Origin: Candidatus Methanoperedens sp.
Lineage (GTDB): Archaea > Halobacteriota > Methanosarcinia > Methanosarcinales > Methanoperedenaceae
DNA length: 45,684 nt
Direction of reading: 5' to 3'
Assembly: GCA_028717345.1 (NCBI GenBank)
Contig: JAQUNZ010000011.1
Span: forward strand, 1-45,684
Below the pieces are notes generated by a model. It searched no databases and had not been told where the DNA came from. It saw only the letters and a list, made by a program, of their open reading frames with translations. Each line of letters opens with the position of its first letter. Positions within the stretch are counted from its first letter, which is position 1. Shown piece by piece: positions 31,957 to 41,157 of the stretch. A program made the translations under genes and the position numbers.

Positions 31957-33192
31957 TTATCCACTTACCCCGAGTTCCTTCATCACATTCCTGACCCCCA
32001 GCGCTACCCCCTCCACCTCTATCCCCCCCTTCCCCTTGGCTCCGTCCCCCACAACATAAAGATCGCCAACAGGCGTCGTATTCCCGGTATCGCTTCCTGA
32101 CGAAGCCCGGTTCACAGGCCATTTGCCTGAATAGGATTGTATCATTAGAACCTCATATTTCTTATCAGGGAAAAGACTCTTGAGGTCGGACAGCCCAAGT
32201 TTTATCTCCTCTTCCAGGTTGTCGGAAAGCACTGCCTGGTGCGACATCACAAGATGCTTTCCAGGCGGCGCAAGCGATGGGTCGGCGTGCGTAACTTCGT
32301 TGATGCCGTTAATCCTCTCTGCGAAAGGTGTGAAATAAACCCCGCTGTGACCGATCAGGGGTTCATGGGCACAGAGGCATATCTTGACACCCTTTGAGGG
32401 CTTTACGGTATTTATTTTTTTTAGATACCCTTTATCCATGCAATTGTACATCATGGATGTCTCCTGGTGTCCGATGTCGCTGATAACAAGGTCGCAGTCA
32501 ACCGTTTTCCCGTTCAACCTGACTCCTTTTGCCCTGCCGCAGTCTATGATTATCTTATCGACACATGACCCGGTGTGTATCTTCCCACCTCCTGCCCTTA
32601 TTACATCAGCAAGCGCTCCCGTAACCGCCCCGCAGCCGCCCAGAGGAACGCCTGAACCTTTGTACAGGTACATATTTTCAATTATCTCAAGCATCTCCCT
32701 GGCAGGCACGTCCTCTGCCTTGAGGCTCAAAGCCCAGCCGCAGAAGGAATCCGCAAGCTTCAGCAGGAAATCATCATCAAAATATTTCAGCACCCAGTCC
32801 CTGAACGAGATATCGCTCTGTGGTTTGAATTTTAGCGAGTATGCAAGTATCGTCCCCAGCTTTACCCTTTTTGTAAGTGATAGCTCATTCCTGAAATCGT
32901 GGAATTCTATATTTTCTCCATTGTCTTTCCTTATTATTGCCATTGGATTTGAATCAATTATGTTAACCTGCGCCCCAACCTCACGCAGCATTTGCGCAAG
33001 CGTTCCCCGCGACCCGTGGGGTATCATGTGAAGCGCGCCAGTGCTGAGTTTAAAACCTTTGTAGTCAAGATTGGCGAACCTGCCGCCGATGAAGGGGAGA
33101 CGCTCGAATACCTCAACTTCGTATCCTGCTTTTGAAAGTTTTGCTCCTGCAAGAAGTCCGCCAAGACCTGCCCCGATAATAACGGCTTTCAT
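31957..33192 (-). CDS. FAD-dependent phytoene-desaturase-like oxidoreductase
   Basis: This 411-residue flavoprotein belongs to the phytoene desaturase/carotenoid isomerase superfamily. The dinucleotide-binding motif KAVIIGAGLGGLLAGAKLSKAGYEVEVFE begins at residue 2. A second FAD region follows near GGRFANLDYKGFKLSTGALHMIPHG, and the C-terminal FAD clamp reads LYVVGDGAKGKGGIEVEGVALGVRNVM. The substrate is unknown; reduction of isoprenoid double bonds is the obvious guess. The start at ATG 33192 overlaps the stop of a 53-residue 2[4Fe-4S] ferredoxin (ATGA), so the ferredoxin is probably its electron partner. An upstream extension to 33252 would read antiphase through the ferredoxin and is rejected. 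Confidence 0.82.
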   Translation of the reverse strand: MKAVIIGAGLGGLLAGAKLSKAGYEVEVFERLPFIGGRFANLDYKGFKLSTGALHMIPHGSRGTLAQMLREVGAQVNIIDSNPMAIIRKDNGENIEFHDFRNELSLTKRVKLGTILAYSLKFKPQSDISFRDWVLKYFDDDFLLKLADSFCGWALSLKAEDVPAREMLEIIENMYLYKGSGVPLGGCGAVTGALADVIRAGGGKIHTGSCVDKIIIDCGRAKGVRLNGKTVDCDLVISDIGHQETSMMYNCMDKGYLKKINTVKPSKGVKICLCAHEPLIGHSGVYFTPFAERINGINEVTHADPSLAPPGKHLVMSHQAVLSDNLEEEIKLGLSDLKSLFPDKKYEVLMIQSYSGKWPVNRASSGSDTGNTTPVGDLYVVGDGAKGKGGIEVEGVALGVRNVMKELGVSG

Positions 33193-33350
33193 ATCTCCTC
33201 TGAAATGGCACATGCGGGACAGTAGTCCACGCAGATGCCGCACTCCACGCATTTTTCATTCATGGATGCGCGCCCGAAAACAACTATCGCATCATAAGGA
33301 CAGTATGCGGCGCACTGACCACAGCCGATGCACTGTTGATCAATTTTCAT
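33189..33350 (-). CDS. Small 2[4Fe-4S] ferredoxin coupled to the FAD oxidoreductase
   Basis: This 53-residue ferredoxin starts at ATG 33350. The two cluster motifs are CIGCGQCAAYCP (Cys 7, 10, 13, 17) and CVECGICVDYCP (Cys 34, 37, 40, 44), each in the CxxCxxCxxxC(P) pattern of bacterial-type ferredoxins, so both clusters can form. The gene is short and overlooked by a 60-residue cut-off. Its TGA overlaps the ATG of the FAD oxidoreductase, so the two are translated together and the ferredoxin likely feeds or drains electrons for the flavin. Confidence 0.9.
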   Translation of the reverse strand: MKIDQQCIGCGQCAAYCPYDAIVVFGRASMNEKCVECGICVDYCPACAISEEI

Positions 33351-33473
33351 TGAGACTCATTTCCTGCTCCTTAAAATCCCGCTCGGCACAGGAACAAAAC
33401 CATTTTGATTAATTATGGGGAATAGATTAAACTGAATTTCCTGGATTCTATCGCTCAATGAAACGAATATTAG

Positions 33474-33492
33474 CCGCAGATGAACGCAGATT
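33474..33492. repeat. Short dispersed repeat, copy 2
   Basis: CCGCAGATGAACGCAGATT matches the outer parts of the repeat at 10095-10122, with one internal unit fewer. It sits in the 158-base intergenic region between the ferredoxin start and the end of the COG1107 gene. Confidence 0.5.
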
Positions 33493-33508
33493 CCATGATT
33501 TAATAGAT

Positions 33509-35620
33509 TCATTGCGTACCTGCCGCTCCTATCTTCTCCACTAGTTTTGCAAGCACTTCTTTTCTCATACCCTCGACGAATTTGATGCTCCCCACTACAA
33601 GGTGTCCTCCTCCGCTCACGCCCGCACCCTTTATTTCGCTGTGCAGTTCCTTTACGATCTGCGGGATGTTCATCTTCACGCCTCTTGAGCGCAGCACCGC
33701 AAAGTCAGGACCGTAGCCAATGGTAACAACCGGCTGCCCGTCATATTTCGTGCAGAGGCGGTCGTGTACTTCCCCGCTTGTCTTGCCCGGGGGAGGAAAA
33801 GTGAATTTGTGGGCGAAATTTTCCACATCGATCACGTTCACAATAGTCCCGTTTTGAAGCTTCTGCATTTTCACGTTTGGCATGGAAGCTTCAAGCTGCT
33901 CTGTTATGGCGGCATTTGCCTGCTCACACAATAATTTTACGATCTGCTTGTGCCTGGCATTTGAGCCAAGGTTAAGTATGTCGTTCATCATACCGCGCCC
34001 ATCGTTGAACCTTTGCCAGAAAGCCTCGTAATCAACAGCAAGAGCCATATTTTTCAGGTCTTCAGGCGTATATTTATCAGCAACCAGCGCCTTATAAAAT
34101 CCCGCTTCAGGCGCGGCTGACCTGTCCCCGACTGCTGAGACGGCAGGGAGATGCTTTATCTCATCCGTAACATCCGGGTTGATCATCCGTGCGATCTCAG
34201 TCCCGATCATGCCTGTTGTTATCCCGAAATCTCCGCCTGCATAAGCAGGATTCACATGCTCAAGCACCATCGAATCTATAGTACCGTCAGGATGGTGATG
34301 GTCAATGACCATAATGTCAACGCCGTAAATTATCGCCTGCTTCATGGCTGGCATATCCTCTTCCGTGGCGCCGTTGTCCATAAGTACCACAAGCGGCATC
34401 CTCTGTGCGAACCTCTCCTGGTCTTCAAGTGCAAAAGTGATGTCTTTGGTAACATCCTCGATCTCGTAGAATGGCGCCTTGGATGGAGCGCGCCTGTAGA
34501 AATGGCGGTCGGCTTCAGAGCCGCCCACCTCGCGTATGAGCGGCACGAGGGCACGCTCTATAGCAACGGCAGAAGTGATGCCGTCAGCGTCTGCGTGGTG
34601 CCTTATGATTATCGGTCGGGATTTGAAAACCGCTTTCCTGATGAGCTTTGCTGCGTTACGCATCTTTGGCTTCAGCTTTTCCAGCACCTCGCTCTTCACA
34701 AGGAACTGGATATCGTGGGGTTCTGAGCGCTTATCTATTGCTTTTTCGATATTCTCCTTGATGCCTGTGGCATCCCCGCCCCAGAGCTGCTTCATGGCGC
34801 GTATTTCCACCTGCATTGCGCCGTTCCTCATGGAAGGCTCGCCGATCACCTTTACGATGGTTTCTGATCTAATCTCCGGATAAGCGCGCTCGCCTGCTTT
34901 TTCAAACGCGGCGCACTGCACCGTGCCGTCCTCGTCAGATATCGTGAAAATGGTTGGACCCCCGGTCTGCTTTATCTGGATGACCTCGCCTGAGATATGA
35001 GAAAGTTTTCCTATGTATCGTGTGAGTTCCGTGGTCTTGCGGCGCGGAAGCTGTTTTTCAACCTCGACTACCTGGATATCTTTCAGGCTCCTGGGAAGCA
35101 GTTCAATGTTCCCGTTAGAAGCAATGTTTTTTATTTCAGCGTAAATTTTATCTCCGATCTCTGGTGAGAAATTGATATTGCTTGCGTGTATGAGACCACG
35201 AAGCTGCGGGTTAAGGTCAACGAACACGCCAAAATTCGCATGTCCCTGCACCTTCCCTTCGTAAGTTTTTCCAACTTCAAGCTCGCGCGTATCGCACTCT
35301 GCACCAAGAACATGCACAAGAGGATTTTTTGCGCATGTCTCGCAGAATTCTCCTTTTGTGATGGGCTTTTGGCAGACAGTGCAGGTGAAGAACTTTCCCC
35401 TGCCTTCGCAGGTCTTGCACGGCTCTGTTTCGGATATCTTTCCTGTACCCCCACACTTCGGGCATTTCATTCCTCCGCCCATTAGCTTGCCAAGGTCTTT
35501 TTCAGTGAGCTGATCCAGGCTTATGGTCTTTGGTTTTCCAGAGCCTTTGCAGTCAGGGCATTCCTTCTGGCTGAGTATGATAGAGCCTGTTCCTTTACAG
35601 GCAGAGCATTCTGTGGTCAT
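33509..35620 (-). CDS. Archaeal RecJ-like DHH protein with DnaJ-type zinc finger and S1 domain (COG1107)
   Basis: This 703-residue archaeal protein is linked to DNA replication and repair. Four CxxCxGxG-type repeats (CSACKGTG, CPDCKGSG, CPKCGGTG, CKTCEGRG) and a further CTVCQKP...CETC pair fill residues 4-100. An S1-like RNA-binding domain (about 117-175; TYEGKVQGHANFGVFVDLNPQLRGLIHASN) and an OB fold (about 195-280) follow. The DHH domain (about 330-560) has HHADADGITSAVAIERAL and VIDHHHPDG. The DHHA1 domain near the end has GAGVSGGGHLVVGSIKFV. The combination defines COG1107. Conserved DHH residues suggest it is an active nuclease or nanoRNase; the exact substrate is not visible. Start ATG 35620. 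Confidence 0.9.
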   Translation of the reverse strand: MTTECSACKGTGSIILSQKECPDCKGSGKPKTISLDQLTEKDLGKLMGGGMKCPKCGGTGKISETEPCKTCEGRGKFFTCTVCQKPITKGEFCETCAKNPLVHVLGAECDTRELEVGKTYEGKVQGHANFGVFVDLNPQLRGLIHASNINFSPEIGDKIYAEIKNIASNGNIELLPRSLKDIQVVEVEKQLPRRKTTELTRYIGKLSHISGEVIQIKQTGGPTIFTISDEDGTVQCAAFEKAGERAYPEIRSETIVKVIGEPSMRNGAMQVEIRAMKQLWGGDATGIKENIEKAIDKRSEPHDIQFLVKSEVLEKLKPKMRNAAKLIRKAVFKSRPIIIRHHADADGITSAVAIERALVPLIREVGGSEADRHFYRRAPSKAPFYEIEDVTKDITFALEDQERFAQRMPLVVLMDNGATEEDMPAMKQAIIYGVDIMVIDHHHPDGTIDSMVLEHVNPAYAGGDFGITTGMIGTEIARMINPDVTDEIKHLPAVSAVGDRSAAPEAGFYKALVADKYTPEDLKNMALAVDYEAFWQRFNDGRGMMNDILNLGSNARHKQIVKLLCEQANAAITEQLEASMPNVKMQKLQNGTIVNVIDVENFAHKFTFPPPGKTSGEVHDRLCTKYDGQPVVTIGYGPDFAVLRSRGVKMNIPQIVKELHSEIKGAGVSGGGHLVVGSIKFVEGMRKEVLAKLVEKIGAAGTQ

Positions 35621-35712
35621 AGATTTGATTGATAGATGCGGTGCGGGATGAAATAAGTTACGCGGCTCTTTGACTGGTGTAGCAGAGGGGAGAAGCTCTT
35701 CTCTCCCGCCAA

Positions 35713-37125
35713 CTATATTAACTTAACATTTTTTTCCATATCTTTCAAATCGGTCAATATCAAACCGGGCTCTACTATTTTTTGTTTGAATGATCTTGCA
35801 AAAATCGCATAATGCTCTTTTCTTTTTTCATTGTTCCATTGCACTTGCTTTGCTTTTTCCTTTAGCTCCGCAAGGATATGTATTGCATTGACTTTCTCCT
35901 GCCATTTGCATTCCACAAATAATATTTCCTTTGTCTGCTCGTTAATTGAAACTATGTCAATTTCTGCGGTTTTTCTTTCTTTTGTTTCCATGTCCCTGTA
36001 TGCTCCCCACCATTTTCCGATATTTGTGGATTTTATCGGATTGGCTGACCTTACCGCTTCCATACAAACCATCTCAAACTGTTTTCCAACATAAGTATTG
36101 AAATTCTCCCTGAAATTTCGCTCAAAACCATCAAATATGAACGAATCAAGGTCTTTTATGAAGGGATAAATGAAACCGAACCAGAATTTGAAGTAGTTAT
36201 CTTTCAGAAAATAAATACTATCTCTGCTTTTTTTCGCAGATGTTACAGGTTTAATCAATTCTATCAAGTCAAGCTCTATTAATGTGTTCAAATATCTCGT
36301 TAAAGTTGTCCTTTCAACCCCAAGAGCGTTTGAAATTTCGTTTAAACTATTTCTGCCGGCGGATATTTCTTTTAATATTGAAAAATATGTCTTTGGTTCT
36401 CTTAACTCTTCTTTCAGGATAATGTCTGTTTCCTGGTATAGCAGGGAACCCCTTGCCGCTATTGCAGTTCTGGCGTTTTCAAATACGGTTTTGCTGCCGT
36501 CAAACTCAAGGGCATACAGAGGTATGCCCCCGGTTATTGAATAGAACTCTATCAGTTTTTTGAATCCTGCATTATGGAATAATTTAACGAACTGCGCGAA
36601 CGGCAGGGGATCAACTTTCCACTGTCCTGTTCTTCTTCCGTACAGGGGACTCTTTCTTCCCAGAACCTGGGTTTCCATTGCGCCAATGCTTGAGCCGCAC
36701 ACGATAATGTGTAAACCTGCCGACGATAAGTAAGTGTCCCAGTATTTTTGGAGGATTGACGGGATCGCTTTATTTGCATCAACCAGATATGGAAATTCAT
36801 CAATGACAAGGATCAGATCAGTCGTATTCTTATCTTTGAGATATTCTGCTATCTGCCTGAACTTTGAAAATGGATTGACTTTCAGGGCGCTGTCTTTGAA
36901 GTATTCGGAGATTTCGGCTGAAAAGGACTCTATCACCTCTTTTTCCACTTCCTGCGTTGAAAGCAGGTATATGGCTTTTTTATTCTTTATGAATTGTTTG
37001 ATAAGTTCAGATTTGCCGACTCTCCTTCTTCCGTAAAGCACTACGAACGATGAAGGCTTTTTTATCTGGTTTTCAAGGAATTCAAGTTCTTTTTTCCGAT
37101 TTATAAATTGTATGAACTTGTTCAT
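35713..37125 (-). CDS. Archaeal AAA ATPase with DUF234 nuclease-like C-terminus
   Basis: This 470-residue protein is of the large archaeal ATPase family (COG1672). The N-terminal P-loop domain has Walker A GRRRVGKSELIKQF (about 32-45) and Walker B LILVIDEFPYL (about 103-113). A winged-helix region (about 255-315, ERTTLTRYLNTLIELDLI) precedes a C-terminal PD-(D/E)xK-like domain with EIDIVS...ILFVECKW (about 415-435). Members are common in archaea as accessory, often mobile, genes; function is undefined. The TATA-like TATATAAA at 37148-37155 predicts a start near 37126, so ATG 37125 is chosen over ATG 37140. The sequence is AT-richer than its neighbours, which fits acquisition by transfer. Confidence 0.88.
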   Translation of the reverse strand: MNKFIQFINRKKELEFLENQIKKPSSFVVLYGRRRVGKSELIKQFIKNKKAIYLLSTQEVEKEVIESFSAEISEYFKDSALKVNPFSKFRQIAEYLKDKNTTDLILVIDEFPYLVDANKAIPSILQKYWDTYLSSAGLHIIVCGSSIGAMETQVLGRKSPLYGRRTGQWKVDPLPFAQFVKLFHNAGFKKLIEFYSITGGIPLYALEFDGSKTVFENARTAIAARGSLLYQETDIILKEELREPKTYFSILKEISAGRNSLNEISNALGVERTTLTRYLNTLIELDLIELIKPVTSAKKSRDSIYFLKDNYFKFWFGFIYPFIKDLDSFIFDGFERNFRENFNTYVGKQFEMVCMEAVRSANPIKSTNIGKWWGAYRDMETKERKTAEIDIVSINEQTKEILFVECKWQEKVNAIHILAELKEKAKQVQWNNEKRKEHYAIFARSFKQKIVEPGLILTDLKDMEKNVKLI

Positions 37126-37219
37126 AATGTACGTATTCATACAAAGCTATATAAAGTTTATCAAGGCCCATTGTGTTTTTTCTTTGTCTCAGTAGAGTTC
37201 ATATAAGTTCCATATTTAA

Positions 37220-38149
37220 TTATCCCAGCGCATTCATGGAAGCTATCCCTGCCCTAACAACCTCAGCAGACCTGTCAAGTGCTTTCTTCTCATCATCAGC
37301 AAGCACAAGTTCAATGATATCTTCCACACCATTCCTTCCCAGCTTCACAGGCAAGCCAAGATAAACATCCTTCTTCCCGTATTCGCCGTCCAGATAGGCG
37401 CACACAGGCATCATGCGCTTTGTATCCTTCAGCACCGCCTCGACCATGTTCGCTACGGCAGCAGAAGGTGCATAGAAAGCGCTTCCTGTCTTAAGAAGAT
37501 TTACGATCTCAGCCCCCCCGTTCACAGTCCTCTCAACAAGCCTCTGGATCGCATCTTTTGACATCAGCTCTGTTATCGGGACGCCGCACACAGTCGTAAA
37601 TCGCGGAAGCGGTACCATTGTGTCGCCATGCCCCCCCAGCACCATTGCGCTAATATCCCGCACTGAGCATCCAAGTTCCATCGCGATAAATGTGGCGAAC
37701 CTTCCTGAATCAAGCACGCCGCTCATCCCGAAAACACGCTGCGGCTCAAAACCCGTTGTCTTCAAAGCGACATAGGTCATTATATCAAGAGGGTTAGTGA
37801 CAGTGATAACTATCGAATCAGGCGCATATTTCGCTATGTTCTGCGAAACCTCCCTTATGATCTTCCCGTTTATCTTAAGCAGGTCTTCGCGGGTCATACC
37901 AGGCTTTCTTGCTATCCCTGCCGTGACCACGACCACATCTGAACCTTCGATGTCCTTATAATCGTTCGTGCCTGTTACCTTTGAGTCGTACCCGCACAAC
38001 GGCCCTGCCTGGGCAAGGTCAAGGGCTTTACCCTGTGGCAGTCCTTCAACGATATCTGTCATTACGACATCGCCCAATTCCATCTGTGCTATCCTCTGCG
38101 CCGCTGTCGCACCGACAGCACCTGCGCCTATTATCGTGATTTTTGGCAT
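37220..38149 (-). CDS. mdh: Malate dehydrogenase (LDH-like type)
   Basis: This 309-residue NAD(P)-dependent dehydrogenase interconverts malate and oxaloacetate. The dinucleotide loop is IIGAGAVGATAAQRIA (residues 5-20), followed by TDIVEGLPQGKALDLAQA. ARKPGMTRED holds the substrate Arg and the mobile loop, whose composition indicates malate rather than lactate. VTNPLDIMTY, GMSGVLDSGRFATFIA and VLGGHGDTMVPLPR (His in GGHGD) complete the active site. It is of the LDH-like MDH group, standing alone on the minus strand, with a TATA-like cataaatatta near 38178-38188 and ATG 38149. It may serve a partial citric acid cycle. Confidence 0.93.
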   Translation of the reverse strand: MPKITIIGAGAVGATAAQRIAQMELGDVVMTDIVEGLPQGKALDLAQAGPLCGYDSKVTGTNDYKDIEGSDVVVVTAGIARKPGMTREDLLKINGKIIREVSQNIAKYAPDSIVITVTNPLDIMTYVALKTTGFEPQRVFGMSGVLDSGRFATFIAMELGCSVRDISAMVLGGHGDTMVPLPRFTTVCGVPITELMSKDAIQRLVERTVNGGAEIVNLLKTGSAFYAPSAAVANMVEAVLKDTKRMMPVCAYLDGEYGKKDVYLGLPVKLGRNGVEDIIELVLADDEKKALDRSAEVVRAGIASMNALG

Positions 38150-38196
38150 GTTTTCGATAAAGGCTTCAAAAGAAGATAATATTTATGCTTTACATT

Positions 38197-39123
38197 TCAT
38201 TTATTTTTCTGTCGTTGCAGTTTTTCTTTCCTGCTCTCAGTGAAATCTATACCCACACCCGTAAGCCCGATGACTTTGCCAGTCTCATCTTTTAGAGCAG
38301 CCCCAGTCCAGTGATACGGTATAGGTTTCCCGTCTTTACCGATCAGACCTGCATCCACACTGGCATAACCCTGGTCCTTCGAGACACTTATAGCTTCAGC
38401 CATTTTCGCCCTGTCATTTTCAACAATGAAATTCAATACAGGTCTTCCCATGATCTGGTTGCCCAAAAGACCAGTGACCTCTGTAAGCCTGTTGTTCCAC
38501 CTGATAAGATTGCCATCAAGGTTAATGGCATAGATTATATCAGGGATACACTCCATGATTTTTTCAAGTTCATTCTGCGCTTTTGCCAGTTCCTCAAAAG
38601 CCCATCTGCGCTCATTGATCTCCTGCTCAAGCTGGACTATTTTCTCCTCAAGTTTCCTCACGATGCGTTCGCTGTACTGTTTGAGGTATTCCTCTTCATT
38701 ACTTATCAGGGGTTTCACACCCTTTATCGGTCCGGATTCGCACTCACTTATCACGGATCCGATTTCTTCCAGCAGGTCATTGAGTTCTGCTGGCTTTAAA
38801 ATGAACCTCGACGCTCCGAGCTTTGAAGCCAGTTCGCTGTCCTTTTCACTTACATAATTCGCCGTATAGAACACGAAAGGTATGTCCATGCTGAAACTAT
38901 TCTTTTTAAGTTCCCGAAGCAGCGTAAATCCGTCCATCTCTGGCATCATTATATCTGATATTATTATTTCAGGTTTTGAAGTTCTTACATACCTGAGAGC
39001 ATCGATGCCATTACATGCCTCCGAAACATCATAATTATTTGTTGATAGAAGCTCTCTGAGCAACATTCTGTCGTTCTTATTATCATCAACTACCAAGATT
39101 TTTTTGACCCGTTTCTCTTTCAT
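38197..39123 (-). CDS. Response regulator with receiver domain, coiled coil and PAS domain
   Basis: This 308-residue protein has a complete receiver domain (residues 7-125) with acidic pocket VVDDN (Asp 13/14), phospho-acceptor Asp57 in ISDIMMPEMDG and Lys110 in FILKPAE. A coiled coil (about 145-190, SERIVRKLEEKIVQLEQEINERRWAFEEL) links to a PAS domain (about 190-297, CIPDIIYAINLDGNLIRWNNRLTEVTGL). It ends just after the PAC segment GIDFTESRKEK. There is no DNA-binding or catalytic output, so it probably signals through protein contacts or PAS ligand binding. It follows the histidine kinases on the same strand, 78 bases after the last one, with GGAG before ATG 39123. Confidence 0.87.
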   Translation of the reverse strand: MKEKRVKKILVVDDNKNDRMLLRELLSTNNYDVSEACNGIDALRYVRTSKPEIIISDIMMPEMDGFTLLRELKKNSFSMDIPFVFYTANYVSEKDSELASKLGASRFILKPAELNDLLEEIGSVISECESGPIKGVKPLISNEEEYLKQYSERIVRKLEEKIVQLEQEINERRWAFEELAKAQNELEKIMECIPDIIYAINLDGNLIRWNNRLTEVTGLLGNQIMGRPVLNFIVENDRAKMAEAISVSKDQGYASVDAGLIGKDGKPIPYHWTGAALKDETGKVIGLTGVGIDFTESRKEKLQRQKNK

Positions 39124-39201
39124 CTATACATTCTCCTTCTTAGGAAGCACTATGCCATACCAATATAATAATAATATTTTCCTAGTTAAATAAGTTTTGT
39201 A

Positions 39202-41157
39202 TCATCCTGATGCTAAGAATTCACCTGCCCTCATACCGACCTTGGCTTGCGCACCAACAGGTAACGTAAATGTAAACGTGCTCCCTTCGCCGTATCTGCT
39301 TTCTACACTTATACTGCCGCCAAGCAATTCCACAAGTTTTTTTGAGACTGCAAGCCCTAGCCCTGTCCCGCCGTATTTCCTTGTAGTCCCTGTATCCAGT
39401 TGCTCAAATGTCCTGAACAGCCGTTCCATATCTTTTTCCATTATCCCGATGCCAGTGTCCGAAACAGAGAACTTCGCCATATCGCCTTCTTTTTTCGTTC
39501 TTATGGTGACGGTTCCTCCATCTGGCTTGCTGAATTTTATCGCATTGCTCAGGAGGTTGGACAGAATATGCTTAAATTTATGTGTGTCAGTCTCTATCGT
39601 ATCCAGTTGCGGATCATAATCATTTTTCAGTATTATGTTTTGCTTCGCTGCTTTTTCTTTTAATGGAGAGAGTATATCATTGATGGTTTCATGAACCGGC
39701 ATCTTCTCAACGAATTTTTCCATTTTTCCGGCTTCTACACTATTCAGGTCAAGAATACTGTCAACAAGACTGAGAAGGTTTTTACCCGCGGTAAGAATAT
39801 TTTCCATATATCGCTTCTGTTTTTCATTCAATTCCCCCTTCATATTACCCATGAGTTCCGAGAAGCCGAGGATAGCGTTCAAAGGAGTGCGAAGCTCGTG
39901 GCTCATGATAGCTAAGAACTCAGACTTTGCTTTGCCTGCAAGGACAAGGCGCTCATTTTCAAGGCGTATTTCTTCCACCTTTCTGCGTTCTTCCTCTGCC
40001 TGCCTGCGTTCTGTGATATCACGCAATATGAACGATATACCGGTAATATTCTTATTTGGATCCATTAACGGAGATGTTGTAAAACTGATGTTTATCTTAT
40101 TGCCATCCTTACGCAGGCGCATGGTTTCAACCCCGCAGGCAGGTTTGCCCGTTTCACAGATGATTTCTTCTTCTTTCTCCCCCTGCATCTGCGATGGAAC
40201 AATCAGCCCTGAGAGCTTTTTTCCTATAACCTCGGTTGATGCCCATCCAAAGATATTCTCAGCGCTGCGATTCCATGAAGTCACCCTATCCTCAAGGTCT
40301 GTTGTTATGATGGCATCATTCGCATTATCGAACAGGAGGCGGTATTTATCTTCTGCTGCCATTCGAAGCTTTTCCTCTGCCAGTGCGAGTTTTTCATAAG
40401 GCAATTCTACAGATGACTTATATAGAGCAAGATAAATGAAGTAGAAGCCTGTGATAATAAGGAAGTGCCCGGAGAACTCATACGAGAAATATACCAGGTT
40501 GCTGAAAATTATGATAATTAAACCTTCTATTAAAAAAATAAGGTTTTTCTGACCTGTTTCTTTGAACTCTTTAAAATATCTGTAACTCGCATAGAAGAGA
40601 GCGGCTGTGATCATTGATAACAAAAATATTGTTTCAGTGGAGTAATTACCCAGATCATAGGCTGCGAACTGAGAGTCCTGATAAAGGAGCGCTGTGACGA
40701 GGAAGATAGCGGATATGACAATTACGAATGAGAACAGGAAACGTTTGTTGATCAATCCGGGAAGTGTATCTTTGTGGATATATACACTGGCAAGAAGTAA
40801 TACAGCAAGAATAATCCGGGACTCGATTAAAAAAATTGCCGCTTTATGAGATGAGTTGGGTGTAAAGAATTCGGGCATGAATGGATAAGAAAGCAGATGG
40901 AACAGGATAAGAAACCCGGCGATAAAAAACGTAGTGCCCAGAAAAAGAGAATGATTATCCCTGCTTTTAGTATACGATTGCCATGTAATGGCAAAGATCG
41001 AAAAAGCCACAAATACCGAAAAAAGCTCAGAAATAACTTCAAGAGTTCCTTCAACTGATCCTGGAATGTTCTCAGAAGCATCTATAGCCGCTTCAAGAAA
41101 ATATCCTGCAAGGAAAGCAACAAGTACTATTGCCAGTAATTTAAATAAACGGTTCAT
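39202..41157 (-). CDS. Membrane sensor histidine kinase (MASE3-like, PAS, HisKA, HATPase)
   Basis: This 651-residue kinase has an N-terminal membrane domain with about seven hydrophobic segments (residues 5-247) that looks like MASE3. A short coiled coil leads to one PAS domain (about 268-385, LLFDNANDAIITTDLEDRVTSWN...RDITERR). The HisKA domain holds phospho-accepting His420 in [17 protein letters not shown]. The HATPase domain (about 530-635) has the N box NLLSNAIKFS, G1 VSDTGIGI (565-572) and G2 GGTGLGL (596-602). All catalytic boxes are intact. ATG 41157 overlaps the stop of the preceding kinase by 4 bases. Confidence 0.9.
   Translation of the reverse strand: MNRLFKLLAIVLVAFLAGYFLEAAIDASENIPGSVEGTLEVISELFSVFVAFSIFAITWQSYTKSRDNHSLFLGTTFFIAGFLILFHLLSYPFMPEFFTPNSSHKAAIFLIESRIILAVLLLASVYIHKDTLPGLINKRFLFSFVIVISAIFLVTALLYQDSQFAAYDLGNYSTETIFLLSMITAALFYASYRYFKEFKETGQKNLIFLIEGLIIIIFSNLVYFSYEFSGHFLIITGFYFIYLALYKSSVELPYEKLALAEEKLRMAAEDKYRLLFDNANDAIITTDLEDRVTSWNRSAENIFGWASTEVIGKKLSGLIVPSQMQGEKEEEIICETGKPACGVETMRLRKDGNKINISFTTSPLMDPNKNITGISFILRDITERRQAEEERRKVEEIRLENERLVLAGKAKSEFLAIMSHELRTPLNAILGFSELMGNMKGELNEKQKRYMENILTAGKNLLSLVDSILDLNSVEAGKMEKFVEKMPVHETINDILSPLKEKAAKQNIILKNDYDPQLDTIETDTHKFKHILSNLLSNAIKFSKPDGGTVTIRTKKEGDMAKFSVSDTGIGIMEKDMERLFRTFEQLDTGTTRKYGGTGLGLAVSKKLVELLGGSISVESRYGEGSTFTFTLPVGAQAKVGMRAGEFLASG

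Noticed and set aside
33193-33252. N-terminal extension of the FAD oxidoreductase
   Set aside because: This stretch is the out-of-frame coding sequence of the ferredoxin; the Rossmann motif begins right at ATG 33192.
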